NCBI GenBank assembly: GCA_018398765.1
Contig: JAHBMJ010001065.1
Span: 5,759 to 36,351, forward strand
DNA from: Chromera velia
Taxonomy: Eukaryota > Sar > Chromeraceae
DNA: 30,593 nt
Direction: 5' to 3'
Shown: positions 13,302 through 23,939 of the stretch, one piece after another
Layout: each line of letters begins with the position of its first letter
Position numbering within the stretch: position 1 is the stretch's first letter
The notes under the pieces: model-generated
What the model was told of the DNA's origin: nothing
What the model saw: the letters and a program-made list of their open reading frames with translations, nothing else
Database searches by the model: none
Position numbers and translations under genes: made by a program

Positions 13302-15459
13302 CTATCCACGAAGCTTACGCATTACACACAAAAGCTCGTAAGCAAAATTCGCTCCCAAAACTGCTGTCACATTGGCGGGTGCATCGTAAGGCGGTGAAAC
13401 CTCGACGACGTCCGCCCCCACGATCCGTTTTCCCTTTAGTGCTCTGATCACGTGAAGCACGTGGAAGGGACTGAGGCCGCCTGTCTCGGGCGTTCCCGTC
13501 CCCGGTGCATAGGCAGGATCACACACATCGATGTCAAGGGACACATACACATTCTCATGCGATCCGATCGAACCCGCCATTTCTGTAATCCTCTGGACGA
13601 ACCTCTCATTCGACATATTCAGAATATCCCAAGCAGGCAAGACCTCAAATCCCTGGTCGGTTGACCAATCCCAGTCGCTGTCGAAATACCCCGTTCCCCT
13701 CAACCCGATCTGGAAGGCGCGGGAGATCAAACCATCCTCAAACGCCCTCCTGATCGGTGTACCATGGGTGATTTTCTCTCCAAAAGAATCATCGTTGGTG
13801 TCCGTGTGAGCGTCCAGGTGGATCAACGTCACACTCCCGTGCTTCTCTTTCAAACCCCTCAAAGTTCCATACGTCACCGTGTGGTCGCCCCCCAGGCAGA
13901 GAGGAATCGCACCTTCACCCGCCACACTGGCGATGCGGTTTTCGATAATCCCGACGGACTTCTTCACGTTGTACGTGTTGATGGCGATGTCGCCCAGGTC
14001 GTCTATTTTCATATGGTCGAAGGGGTTCTGTCGCCAGAACATTGAGAACGGCCTGAGGAGACACGACTCCGACCTGCACTCACTCACTCATTCACTCTCT
14101 CCCTCTCTCTCTCTCTCACACACACACAGAGAGAGAGAGACACAGACACAGACACAGACACAGACACACACACACACACACTCACTCACCCACTCACCCA
14201 CTCACTCACACACACACGCTCACACGTACACGTAGACACACAAGGAGAGAATGCAGTTTTTGCGTTCCATTTTCCCACTCAGCCCGAGACGCACACATGC
14301 AGACACCCGCCTGAGAGTGTCATATCATTCAGGCAGAGGATCACCCCCCCCCAATCCCATCCATGCAGAAACTCCTACTATGAAACACGCTTGCCGAGCC
14401 AAAGAATAAATGATAACATCGCCATCTTGGGGAGATGGAAACAGCACACGGAGGGACTGTCAACATGCGCCATCCCAGAATCATTAAAAGGCACAAACGA
14501 ACTAAAGTTTGGTCGTGAATTCAAACGGGGGGCAGACAGAGTCTGTCTCACTGTGAAACACTTCCGCAGCTTGGTTGGTCGACAACGCGAAGTGCCACAC
14601 CCAGACAATCACGAACTAGAATCCGCACAGACAAAAAGACAGACAGAATGCTTTCTTTTTCCCCTCTCCTTTTCGTGGTTCGAACAGACAGGCAAACAAG
14701 ATTTTTCTTTCTTTTCCCCTCTCTTCTTCTTCTTTTCAGTGCCAAATAGGCAAGGAAAGATGCATAGACAGACAGAGAGGCAGAGATAGAGATAGGGACA
14801 GAGAGAGGGCGGTACAGGGATCTATGTATGCAAATGGATAGAGAAATCTGACAGGGCGTTTGTGTCCATTGAAAAGAAACCGCTTTAACAGCTGTGCCGG
14901 CCAGACACTTGCAGACCTGATGGAACGCGGACCGAATCTTGTGCCCGGACGGTTGGATGCGCCTGCATGCATATGCACGTGCATGTGCGTGCGCATGTCA
15001 ATGGGGTATTTTAAAGCACGGTTGGGGTTCAGTACCAAAGGCGCTGACCAGCACAGACGGAATGCAAACGCACAGCGAGGAGGCAAGGCCAGAAATACAG
15101 ACAGACACACAGACAGACAGCTGGAATGACACGACTCTGGCGGTATTTTATCAACCGACCCCCCGACCTGTGTCGAAGGGGATGCCGAGAATGCCGACGT
15201 CGAGGTCTGAAGCCCTGGAGGTTCCAGGGAGTCGCATGAACGTTGCGATTCCTCCCGCTCGAGGCATTTCGTTCCCTGACAAGGGCTGCGGGTTTCTCGA
15301 CTGTGCGCTGGTGTGCAAATGAGAGTGGCAGCGTGAAAGTGGATCGTTTGAGTTCCGTGCAGAGACGGGAAGAGGGACTCCCGGGGCAGACGGGAGAGAG
15401 AGGAGACGGCTAGTGCCCCTTTGAACAGGTCTCATCATTCTCTGCATTTTCATTGTCAT
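13302..15459 (-). CDS. Agmatinase (ureohydrolase family), three exons
   Basis: Agmatinase splits agmatine into putrescine and urea using two manganese ions, supplying polyamine synthesis. Exons: 15459-15168, 14962-14917 (only 46 nt) and 14073-13302; product 369 aa. Junctions are in phase and rebuild the family segment IPFDTGASNRPGTRFGPRSI and then SESCLLR, which closely parallels vertebrate and bacterial agmatinases. Metal ligands are all visible: His177 in GGDHT, Asp200/His202/Asp204 in DAHTD, and Asp293/Asp295 in SLDIDVCDP. The agmatinase signature DPAYAPGTGTPE follows. The first about 55 residues, with several Met and Arg and no acidic residues before Asp39, suggest a mitochondrial presequence. 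The ATG at 15459 is the first in-frame Met upstream of the conserved part; further in-frame Mets follow. Other guanidino-acid hydrolases share the motifs, so the exact substrate is inferred. Confidence 0.93.
14078..14235. repeat. CACT / CT / GA / CAGACA / CA microsatellite next to splice acceptor
   Basis: A run of simple repeats in agmatinase intron 2. It begins directly at the acceptor of exon 3 (AG at 14075-14074), so the repeat replaces much of the usual pyrimidine tract on the minus strand. Confidence 0.85.
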
Positions 15460-16669
15460 CAAAGGTGGGGATTCTGGACACGCAGCGGGCAGAAAATGAA
15501 GGGACAAATGAAATCAGACAAAGAAGGAGAAGGGTCGAAACGAAGAAGCTTGCAGAAAAAATTTAAAGCAAGACGAGCGTCGAGAGAGTTGTGGTCTTGC
15601 GGAGGCCAAAAAATTCAACACGGGAAACCCTTTGTGATAGACAAGGTGCAGAACGCCCCGTAGGAAGTGTCAGAACAGTTCGATCCTTTAAACCCTTGTG
15701 GCTGGACATCCGATCGATGAGCCTTTTTGAATATACAGCCGCAACTCAAACGCAAGCGAGGTGTCTCATGGGTGCATGTCTCTCAAATGTCTCTCAATCA
15801 AAGGAGACGCTGCATGCATGTCGAGAATTGCAGAGACACGCGGAGAGACGGCTTGCATGTATCGTGCAGCGTGCACGGCACGCGCGGCCGGGCCCGGCTT
15901 TTTTGCATGGCCGCGCGGGATCGCATGCATGCATGCACGCCATGCACATCTGACGCAAGCAAGCTTGCGAACGGCCCCGGAAAGCAAGAAAAATGAGAAC
16001 TCCACGATTGACGCACGCCGGCCAGCCGATCGGGCAGTCGCGCCGACCCCCCCCCCCCCCNGGGAAAAGCCGCAGAACCCCCCCTCCCCGCGGATGCAGA
16101 AAAAAGCCGCAGAAAAAAGCCCGGGGATGCAGCCTGTCGCTTTCCGGGGCCACTGACGCACGCATGCATGACGACGCGGGTTCATGCACGCTTTTCTGGA
16201 CCATTTGGGGCGGGATCTTTCCGGGGCCTTTTTTTGGTGAAAATCGGGTAATCGGGTCTGAAGTCCACCTGACGCACGCACATTTGGCGCACATTCAGCC
16301 TTTCGGGGCCGGGTTTTTGCCGAAAGACAGCGTGCGTGCATGCACGTGGGCTGGGGTATTTCTGTTTTCTAAGTGCCCCCCGCTTCGCTTTCCGGGGCCA
16401 CTTCTCTTGACAACATATGCACCTCCTCGCTCTGAGTGCCCCATGCAGGACTCTCTATGGCTCTCTTAGTTTGACGGGAAAAGGGGAGAAGAGCGAAACA
16501 GGCATCGCTCGCATCTCTCTTGTCGTGGCCTCCTTTTTGATGTGCGTCTGTTGCATGCATCGACTGAAAGACGGTACCTTTGTGTGCGCAACACACAAAC
16601 CAAGTTCGAATTGTCTGACCTTCGCAAAGAAACGCACCCGTGTCTGAAAAACTGTAGAGACGCGCCACA
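15460..16669. other. Intergenic region between divergent agmatinase and glycosyltransferase genes
   Basis: No coding gene is recognised. As the region between two divergently transcribed genes it should hold both promoters. It has many GCATGC-type palindromes, four of the five exact copies of CTTTCCGGGGCC (15973-15984 inverted, 16140, 16217, 16388), three copies of TGACGCACGC (16009, 16154, 16270) and one undetermined base at about 16061 inside a C-run. Confidence 0.5.
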
Positions 16670-18709
16670 ATGTTGGTCAAACTGCGTACAGTACATCTGA
16701 TTCAGACTTTCACTGTCCTTGGTGTGGTTCTGCTTCTTCTGTGGTCTATCTCCTCAGGAGGGGACCGCGTCCCCCGACTGCCGTCCAAGCAAACAACACC
16801 CGTTGCCGAGCAAGAAGACCCAACAGGGCCCCCCCTCTCCTCGGAGTTCCAGTCCGAGCCTTCTTCCTATCGGCCTCCTTGGGCTGCCCAGTTTCGTCAA
16901 ATGAAGTACCGGCGTGAGAGCAGGGAAACCCCCCCCCTTCCACCCCCCCCAAGAGAACTGAGAGACGGAGAGTTGCGGCAGCAAGAAGAGGAAATAGTCC
17001 CCCCCCCAAACAGGGCGATCTTCACTTCTGCTCCCGTGCCCTCTCCATCCACTCACACCGCCAATGGAGTCAGGATGGGTCTGGAGGCGGCAAAGACCGG
17101 CATTGCACTGGCAAAGTTTGTGGGTGCAGAGATGGGGGAGGAGGTCCAGAAGGCTTTCGGCCAAATCGAGGGCATCATCAACTCCAAGCTGGCAGAGCCT
17201 CTCGAGCAAAATGCTGCCAGCGATCCCCTGGAAATGTCTCCTCCTCTGCATCCCTCTCAAGTGACACCTGTCAGCACCCCCACAGGCACCACCGCCGAAA
17301 CCCAATCGTCCCCCGCAACCGCAACCCCACCTCTATTGATGGGCCCGTCTGTAAGAACTGAATTTTCAAACGCCACCACCGACCCCCTCGTGACAGCCTC
17401 TCCAGAAATACCTTCTGCCGTGTCCACAGCATCAGCAGCACCACCCTACCCACTCACCGCCTTTGACCCTTCCCAGACGGTCTCTCAAAACTTCAGCCGA
17501 GCCTTTTGTACAGGAGGCTCCCAATCCTTCGAACCGAATGAGCTGCAGTACGTGTATAAAAAATTCCCAACCGGCAACGACCCAGAAGTGCGCATGTGTC
17601 GGTTCGAGAACATCTGCTGGATCGGAGGCAAATTGAAATTCTACGCAGACCCAAAGCAGTTCACAGACCCTGCCACGAAAACTTTCCTCACGTCTGCGAT
17701 GATGAAGCCAGGGTACAGGGCAGCCTTGTGGCAGCCTGACATTGTGCAGAGTCCCCTTCCCCCAGACGTTCCATTCGACAATTCATCCCAAGTCCGTGTG
17801 CTTCTAGAGACAGACCCGGGGGGAAACAATATGTACCACATGTTCTGGAACGAACTGATGACGACCTTGATGGTCATGGAAGTTTTTGGTCTCTCTGACC
17901 ACCTCAACAGCACCTCCGTCGGCTACCTTCAGCCGGCATGCGGCCTTCCGAAGGCGTACGGTCGGAGTATCAGCAGAGGGGACAACACGACCCTCGACGC
18001 ATACGGAGAACTATGGTCGAGTTCTTGTCTGAAGTGGAGAGACTATTGGTGGCCCCTGATGACAGGAAGCTCCCCTGAGTGGATGGTGGGGGCACTGACA
18101 GGCGACAAACCGGCCCCGGACGTCTGTTTTCATCAGGCCATCATGGGCCATGGCTGGGCCCTGAGTTTGAAGACCATGAAGCTGACTTTAGGCGCACACT
18201 TCCGAAGGTGGAGGCCTGTCCTGCTCTCCCGAATTTTACACGACGACCCAGAGACACTCAAGATGGTCGACGTGCCCTCGAAGAGACGAGAGGAAGGCAG
18301 ACAACCGAGATTATTGGTAGGAGTACTAGGAAAGGGGAACAACAATCCGAAAGCAATCTGGCCCTCCATATGCGAGGATGCTAAAAAGGTCGGGCCGGGA
18401 CTGGGTCTGGAGGTGGTCTGTTTCGATCCGATGAAACTGTCAGTCGCAGAGGCTGTCACTGCAAGTTTGCAGGCGGACATCTTCCTGTCTTTCCACGGGA
18501 GCTTGACTTATTGGGGGTTGTTTATGAATGAGGGGGGAGTGATTGTTTCTGCCGGTAAGATGAAGGACCCCTCTGTCCATGGGGTGGTCTACAAGGAAGT
18601 GGGCAACCTGTTCACAATGACACACGTGACTCCGCTCTTCATGCCCATTGCGGAAAAGGGAAAACTGAAGGAATGGTTGAGTCTTGCCCTCACCTATCTG
18701 CGTAAATAG
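16670..18709 (+). CDS. Type II membrane glycosyltransferase, GT61/DUF563-like, single exon
   Basis: The 679-residue protein has a short basic N-terminus and one hydrophobic anchor (about residues 10-28). A Pro/Ser/Thr-rich stem follows to about residue 275, then a globular C-terminal domain. This is the plan of Golgi-resident sugar transferases. In the domain, GGNNMYHMFWNELMTTL (about 384-400) resembles the region around the HFW/HxxxE signature of the GT61 (DUF563) family. FLSFHGSLTYWGLFMNEGGV (about 605-624) matches the GAHGAGLTN-like nucleotide-sugar-binding segment followed by the hydrophobic strand of that family. Expected role: transfer of xylose, GlcNAc or another pentose/hexose to glycoprotein or polysaccharide in the secretory pathway; donor and acceptor cannot be read from sequence. 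The ATG at 16670 is the first in frame, directly precedes the anchor, and the frame is uninterrupted to TAG. Unlike its neighbours it has no intron. Confidence 0.82.
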   Translation: MLVKLRTVHLIQTFTVLGVVLLLLWSISSGGDRVPRLPSKQTTPVAEQEDPTGPPLSSEFQSEPSSYRPPWAAQFRQMKYRRESRETPPLPPPPRELRDGELRQQEEEIVPPPNRAIFTSAPVPSPSTHTANGVRMGLEAAKTGIALAKFVGAEMGEEVQKAFGQIEGIINSKLAEPLEQNAASDPLEMSPPLHPSQVTPVSTPTGTTAETQSSPATATPPLLMGPSVRTEFSNATTDPLVTASPEIPSAVSTASAAPPYPLTAFDPSQTVSQNFSRAFCTGGSQSFEPNELQYVYKKFPTGNDPEVRMCRFENICWIGGKLKFYADPKQFTDPATKTFLTSAMMKPGYRAALWQPDIVQSPLPPDVPFDNSSQVRVLLETDPGGNNMYHMFWNELMTTLMVMEVFGLSDHLNSTSVGYLQPACGLPKAYGRSISRGDNTTLDAYGELWSSSCLKWRDYWWPLMTGSSPEWMVGALTGDKPAPDVCFHQAIMGHGWALSLKTMKLTLGAHFRRWRPVLLSRILHDDPETLKMVDVPSKRREEGRQPRLLVGVLGKGNNNPKAIWPSICEDAKKVGPGLGLEVVCFDPMKLSVAEAVTASLQADIFLSFHGSLTYWGLFMNEGGVIVSAGKMKDPSVHGVVYKEVGNLFTMTHVTPLFMPIAEKGKLKEWLSLALTYLRK

Positions 18710-19200
18710 AAGTCATCGGTTTCCTGAGCGAACGTGAAGTGACTGTATGATGCAATTCGATCGGTCGACGTGCATCGATTTTATTGATCATCGGGGAAGA
18801 GGGAAGTCACGGGTCGATCTGGATCATGTTAGAGGAGAGAATTAAGCGGCCAGATCTACTTACTGTATGATGATCGATTGATCCGACGATCCGACCAACT
18901 TGGGGCCCCTTTTCAGCTAGTAGCAGAGCCCGTCCCTGCCAGAGTTGAGAACCAACGGAGAGGACGTTTCAGGTTGAGATCGGTGAGTAGTAATTGAATG
19001 GACTTTTGGCCCACCCTGTGCATGGATGGGAGTTGTTTGAATTGAGTGCGCTTGGATGATCAATCCGGTGCATTGGGCGGACAGCTGAATTGCCGAAGGT
19101 AATGGAGGAAAATGTCAGTGGAGTAAACAGGCCTAGCTAGTTGGAGGGGCGATATTCGTCACTATGCGTGGCTGTGGCGTCTCTCTAACAGAGCCCATAC
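18710..19200. other. Region 3' of the glycosyltransferase gene
   Basis: No gene seen. It is rich in GATC/GATCGATC strings and probably includes the 3' untranslated region of the glycosyltransferase gene. I could not identify a clear polyadenylation signal. Confidence 0.4.
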
Positions 19201-19990
19201 GCCTGTATTCCTGAGTCAAATTGACTTTATAGATAACGATTTATGAACCTTTGAATCATCTCCATCTACCATCAACTTGAAAGCCTTTAGTAGTAAATCA
19301 AAATGACGTGCTAGTTCCTAGGCTAGTTCTAGACATCAATTACGACAATCGATTAGTTAAAAACTTTAGAGAGAAATACACTGGCAGGGAATATGTCTAA
19401 GAATATATTCAACATCTGTTATGTAGGTATTTATAATTTATTACTAAATCAAAAAATAAAGATACATTAATATTATCATCATTAAACTAGATTATCATTA
19501 AAATTTGTCTCCTAGATTTTCAGTTTCAAAATATAGCTAGAAATATTATATACTCTGACATTATATTTGATCCCATCATTGTTGTCATAATAATCATAAA
19601 GCTAGTACTGAACTTGTAACTGAAGTAATCGTTGTACTATTTTAAATGAATTTAGTTCTAAATTCATGTAAGTTATCTTTTTTAAAATGCTAGAACTCAG
19701 TTTTCACTTCAAGTTTAAAATTCGATCAGCAAAGCCAAACCTCATTGAAACTACTAGCAAGACTTAAATTTATATAACCTTCTAACTATCTTAAAGCCCG
19801 GTTCAAAACTAAATTTGATAGCTTCTATAATAGTTTCAATGCCGCAGTGTTAATTTGACTTTTACGGTAAGTTCTAATATTAACTCACTGTAGCAGTTTA
19901 ATAAAATTGTTTGACAGGGGTTGCTTCATTTTCTTTCAATCAATCAGCAATGGAAGCTCTTTGTTTTGAATTATTGATTCATTAATTTGA
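19200..19990. other. AT-rich island 3
   Basis: AT-rich, stop-filled DNA with no gene seen. It is similar in style to the islands at 6960-8480, 12760-13290 and 26640-29250. I see no transposase, reverse transcriptase or terminal repeats. Confidence 0.5.
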
Positions 19991-20574
19991 TTGTCAACCT
20001 TTGATTGTTTGTTTTGCTCTCTTTGGATTTGTGTGTGTGTTCTTCTCATTCGCTTTCCAGGGTGCCCTCCATCACTCCCTCACCCCGTCCTTCCGTTTCT
20101 CTGACATCTATGTCTCCCGCTACCCACATCACAAAGCTTTCTCGTTGTGTTTTGGATGTTCTTCTTATTGAAGGGTGGCGACCAGGAGGCCAATGCGGGT
20201 ACTGATCCTCAATTCCATTTGTAGAGAGACGAAATCAATTCAACCAATCGATCAAGGTGGGACCGATCAGTCACTTTACTTATCGATCAGTCGCTTCAGA
20301 GCCTTCATTTTCCCTCCACTGCTTCTGGTCCCCTTCCGACAATTTTTTTGTTCTCATTCATTTATTTCTCTGCCGTTTAATGTTGGATTGATCGTATCTT
20401 TTCTTTCAACGGATCTTCTCTTAATTCCCCCCTTTACCGGCTTTCTTCGTCGATTTCCTCTATGTTTCTGCCTCCCGCTCCACCGTCCTTCCTTCCAGCC
20501 GGTGTTCCTCTTCATTCCACTCCACTGTTCGTGCTCCCTCTCGCTCCACTGATTCGTCTACAGAAGCTTCATCT

Positions 20575-20578
<4 letters not shown>

Positions 20579-20611
<33 letters not shown>

Positions 20612-20637
20612 GGGAGGGAGGGAGAGAGAGAGAGAGG
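20579..20637. repeat. CA then GGGA/GA microsatellite
   Basis: An AC dinucleotide run (about 20579-20608) followed by GGGA and GA repeats. Confidence 0.9.
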
Positions 20638-20836
20638 AACAGCTGTACAGGGAGCAGTGAATGCATGTAGAAAGGTCACCTAATTTCCGAAGAAAATCTG
20701 TCTCATTATACGTAGAAGAACAAATACAACCAGTCGAGCACACGCGGAAACAAAGACAGACACCCAGAGAGCCCCTTAGCTTAATTCTCCCCTTTGCTCG
20801 ATCCCTCCCTCCCCTATGTAAACAAACGGGGACCCG

Positions 20837-20838
<2 letters not shown>

Positions 20839-20882
<44 letters not shown>
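20839..20882. repeat. CT dinucleotide microsatellite
   Basis: About 21 uninterrupted CT units, followed shortly by GATCGATC repeats near 20911. Confidence 0.95.
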
Positions 20883-21762
20883 ACATCTGACAGACTGACA
20901 GACAGCCCTGATCGATCGATCGAGCAGGCAAGCAAGTAGACTGTTTACCAGACAGTGCCGGACTTACGATCGCATCCTGCAAGCATGCAAGCAGTCAGGG
21001 AGGGAGGCAGGAAGGCAGGCATATGAGGGTTCAGCGACACCAAAGCACACACACAAGCAGTCGTAAACGCCAATCGACACATGCAGGCCATGCATGAAGC
21101 GAGACTGAGCCGAGCCCAGCTAGGAAAGACGCCCTCGATCGATCGACGACACATGAGATGACGCAGCACTACGCGAAATAATCAAAATCAAATGAAAAGA
21201 TCCTTCTAGTTGTCCGTGCAGAAAGAGAGAAGAACAACGAGTCGCCTCTTGATGATGCCGATGTATGGCCGGGTGGTGAAACTGACTCGACTGGCTGATG
21301 TTTGAATGGACCCTTGTTTGTGTGCGTATTCCTTTTCCGAAAAAAATTCGATTGGCATGGGTTCAAAAAAAAGCAGAAGAAACACAAGTGAGTAGACAGG
21401 CACGCACATGGGAAGACCAACAGGCGTCCCCTTCCATAAGACGAGCAGACAGACAGGAATGGAGGCACTGAGACAGCCACCCGCCCACCCCCCACACACA
21501 CTGTTTGGTTGCTTGCCCGGTCACTCGCACGCGAGTGCAGTGAGTGAGGGAAAGAAGGACGGAAAACCAAAACTCTCCCAGCTCACAGCGAGGGCATAGG
21601 AGCAAAAACGAGAGAGGAAAAATTCTGCCAATGAACAAGCAACAACCAGATCCACCCCTCCGCCCGACCGGCTGACCACCGTCTGTTCGAAGAAGAGGAA
21701 TGTCGTCGTCCCCGACAGCATCGCGTTTCGTTGTTTGGTCGGTGCGTTGAGTTTGCAGTCAC

Positions 21763-21809
21763 GCAGAGAGAGAGAGAGAGAGAGAGAGAGAGCCGAGAGT
21801 GAGAGAGAG

Positions 21810-21872
<63 letters not shown>

Positions 21873-21890
21873 AGAGAGAGAGAGATTATA
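21763..21890. repeat. GA / GT / GA compound microsatellite
   Basis: A GA run (about 21763-21793), then a GT run (about 21812-21840), then a long GA run to about 21886. Confidence 0.92.
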
Positions 21891-23025
21891 ATTCAAATCA
21901 ACAGAGGCGGGACGGCTCGTGTATGTGAAAGTGGGGCGAGAGGAAATAGGGGGAGTATCTTTATTGTTTCATTCATCTATCCATTTCTCCTTTCGTCCTT
22001 CCCTCATTCATTCCCATATCCATCTATCCATGTATTTTGTTTTATTTTTTATTTGAGATTGGTCGTTGGATCTACGCATAGACAAAAGAACGGCATAGAC
22101 AAAAGGGCAGAACCAGTTCCGGAGCGAGGCCACGGAAGGACAAAAGGACCGGCGCACAGGCAGACAGACAAAGGAGGAAAAACAAAAACGAGTAAGACGG
22201 GAACCTGCTCACTGTATGACTGACCAACCAACGAACCAACCTGCCCGATCTGCAAACAAAAAGAAAAAAGAATAGGCAGGTTGAGAAGAAAAACTTTTCC
22301 CATCTTGACAAACAGAGAAAAAGAAACAACCAGATCCCAACCACAACCAACACAAGAGCAGTCCATCCATCCATCAATCGATAAAGATTTGTATAGGCCT
22401 TTCTGCTCTCTCCCCCTTGCTTCTGCGGAAGCTTTCATTTTTGAGAAAACAAAAGGCGAGAAAGGGATGTGCATAACAACACAGCCGTCCACAAGCAAGA
22501 GAATGCCGTCCTGACCTTTTTGACGTCCTCCTGCAAGCAGAAGACGAGAAGAAAAGGACAAACGGGACAACGACAGCACATCATCTCCATACCTTGTTCT
22601 CAGCGGAAAAGAAAGAGAAAAGAAATCAGACACATACATGCATGAGGCATAAGAAAAATGGGCAAGCCTCGCAACACCCAAGACGAACTGGAGAGATGCG
22701 AAAGGACCAAAAAGAGAAAGGACGCGCAACGACAAAGAAAAAATGGAAAAGACAGTCGCCAAGCATTGCAGGGAGTAAAACCAATTGAAGGCTTTTGGAG
22801 CAGAGATATAGAAGAAAACAGAAAAAAGAAGAACAAACTCGGCCAGGCACATCGACTAAACGACTCACAGGGGATGGTTTTGCGCCCTGCAGAAAGCAAA
22901 AGTGCACGCACACACAAGAGAAGATATATGCACAAACAGAGATAGCCAAAGGAAATGCATAGATGAGAGCAGATACAATGGAAGCAAACAAAGACAGGAG
23001 AAATGTCGCCCAGATTTCTGCCGTC

Positions 23026-23109
23026 CAGTCCAATCAGTGCAATTTGAAGCAGCCAGTCCAATCAGTGCAATTTGAAGCAGCCAGTCCAATCAGTGCAATG
23101 TAAAGCAGC
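23026..23109. repeat. Three tandem 28-bp units, each with a CCAAT-type motif
   Basis: Unit 1 (23026-23053) and unit 2 (23054-23081) are identical; unit 3 (23082-23109) differs by two bases. Each contains CCAATCAG, the form bound by NF-Y in eukaryotic promoters. On the minus strand the array follows a pyrimidine tract ending in CCAG, so it could instead lie within an exon, but 28 bp is not a multiple of three and the frame would shift. Confidence 0.9.
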
Positions 23110-23897
23110 CTACCTGGAAAGGGAGAAGAGAGGGGGAACATACATGTAGACAAGCAGACAGGCGGAGAACGAAAAAAGAATTGTACACATACGAGGAAGA
23201 ACCACTTTTGCTCTTCGTCAGCTTTTTTGTTGTCAGCTTTGCTCCCTTTTCTGCCTTGCTCTCATTGAAATTCTTTGTCTTTGTTGCCTACAAATCTGTT
23301 TGCCTAGCAGGCACACTGGCTGATGGACGCGCAGAGACACAGAAAGACAAAGAGAAAAGCAGACGGATAGACAGAGGGAGGGAGGGAGAGAAAAACTGAC
23401 GCTGAATTCCCTCTGCAGTGAAAAGAAAGAAAGAAGGGAGGGAGGAAGGAAAAATTCCAAGCAGGGAAAATTAAGGGGACAGGCAAAAAGGGAGGGACAG
23501 GCTCAGCTTCAGACGCTGCCTCAGTCAATGAGAAAGGAGGGCAACACTAAAAGATTGAGGAGCTCAAAGCTCATGAGCATGAATGCTAAGAGGGACAACG
23601 ATGTGCTTGAGCATTCACTATCTTTCAAAGAGACATTAACGGGGGGCGAAAGAAGAAAGGCCGGGGACATGACGGAAAAGTCATCGGAAGGACGTTGAGC
23701 AACAAGAAAGAGCCTTTATTCTTCCTGTCTCTCTCTCTCTCTCCTGTCTTTCTCCGTCTTTCTGTGTCTATGAGTCCGGCTGCTTGTCTTTTTGGGAAAA
23801 AAGGAGAAGAAAAGAAAAAAAAAGAGGCCGTATTGTTCCTCTGTCTCTTGATCAAGTCGCATGCTCGAGTGCTATCTACTTGCTGTTCAAGAAAAAG

Positions 23898-23939
23898 ATG
23901 ACTGACTGACTGACTGACTGACTGACTGACTGACTGACG
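23898..23939. repeat. GACT tetranucleotide microsatellite
   Basis: About ten uninterrupted GACT units. Confidence 0.95.

Noticed and set aside
22049-22852. 267-aa hydrophobic open frame on the minus strand
   Set aside because: The strand is pyrimidine-rich, which gives Phe/Leu/Ser/Cys frames without stops. No domain order or family motif is visible, and it contains sites that look like intron ends.
23082-23113. Coding exon starting at 23113 on the minus strand (reading IALIGLDGRNLGDIS)
   Set aside because: The acceptor is good, but the 28-bp tandem repeat puts a stop in each frame entered from it, so it cannot be a simple coding exon.
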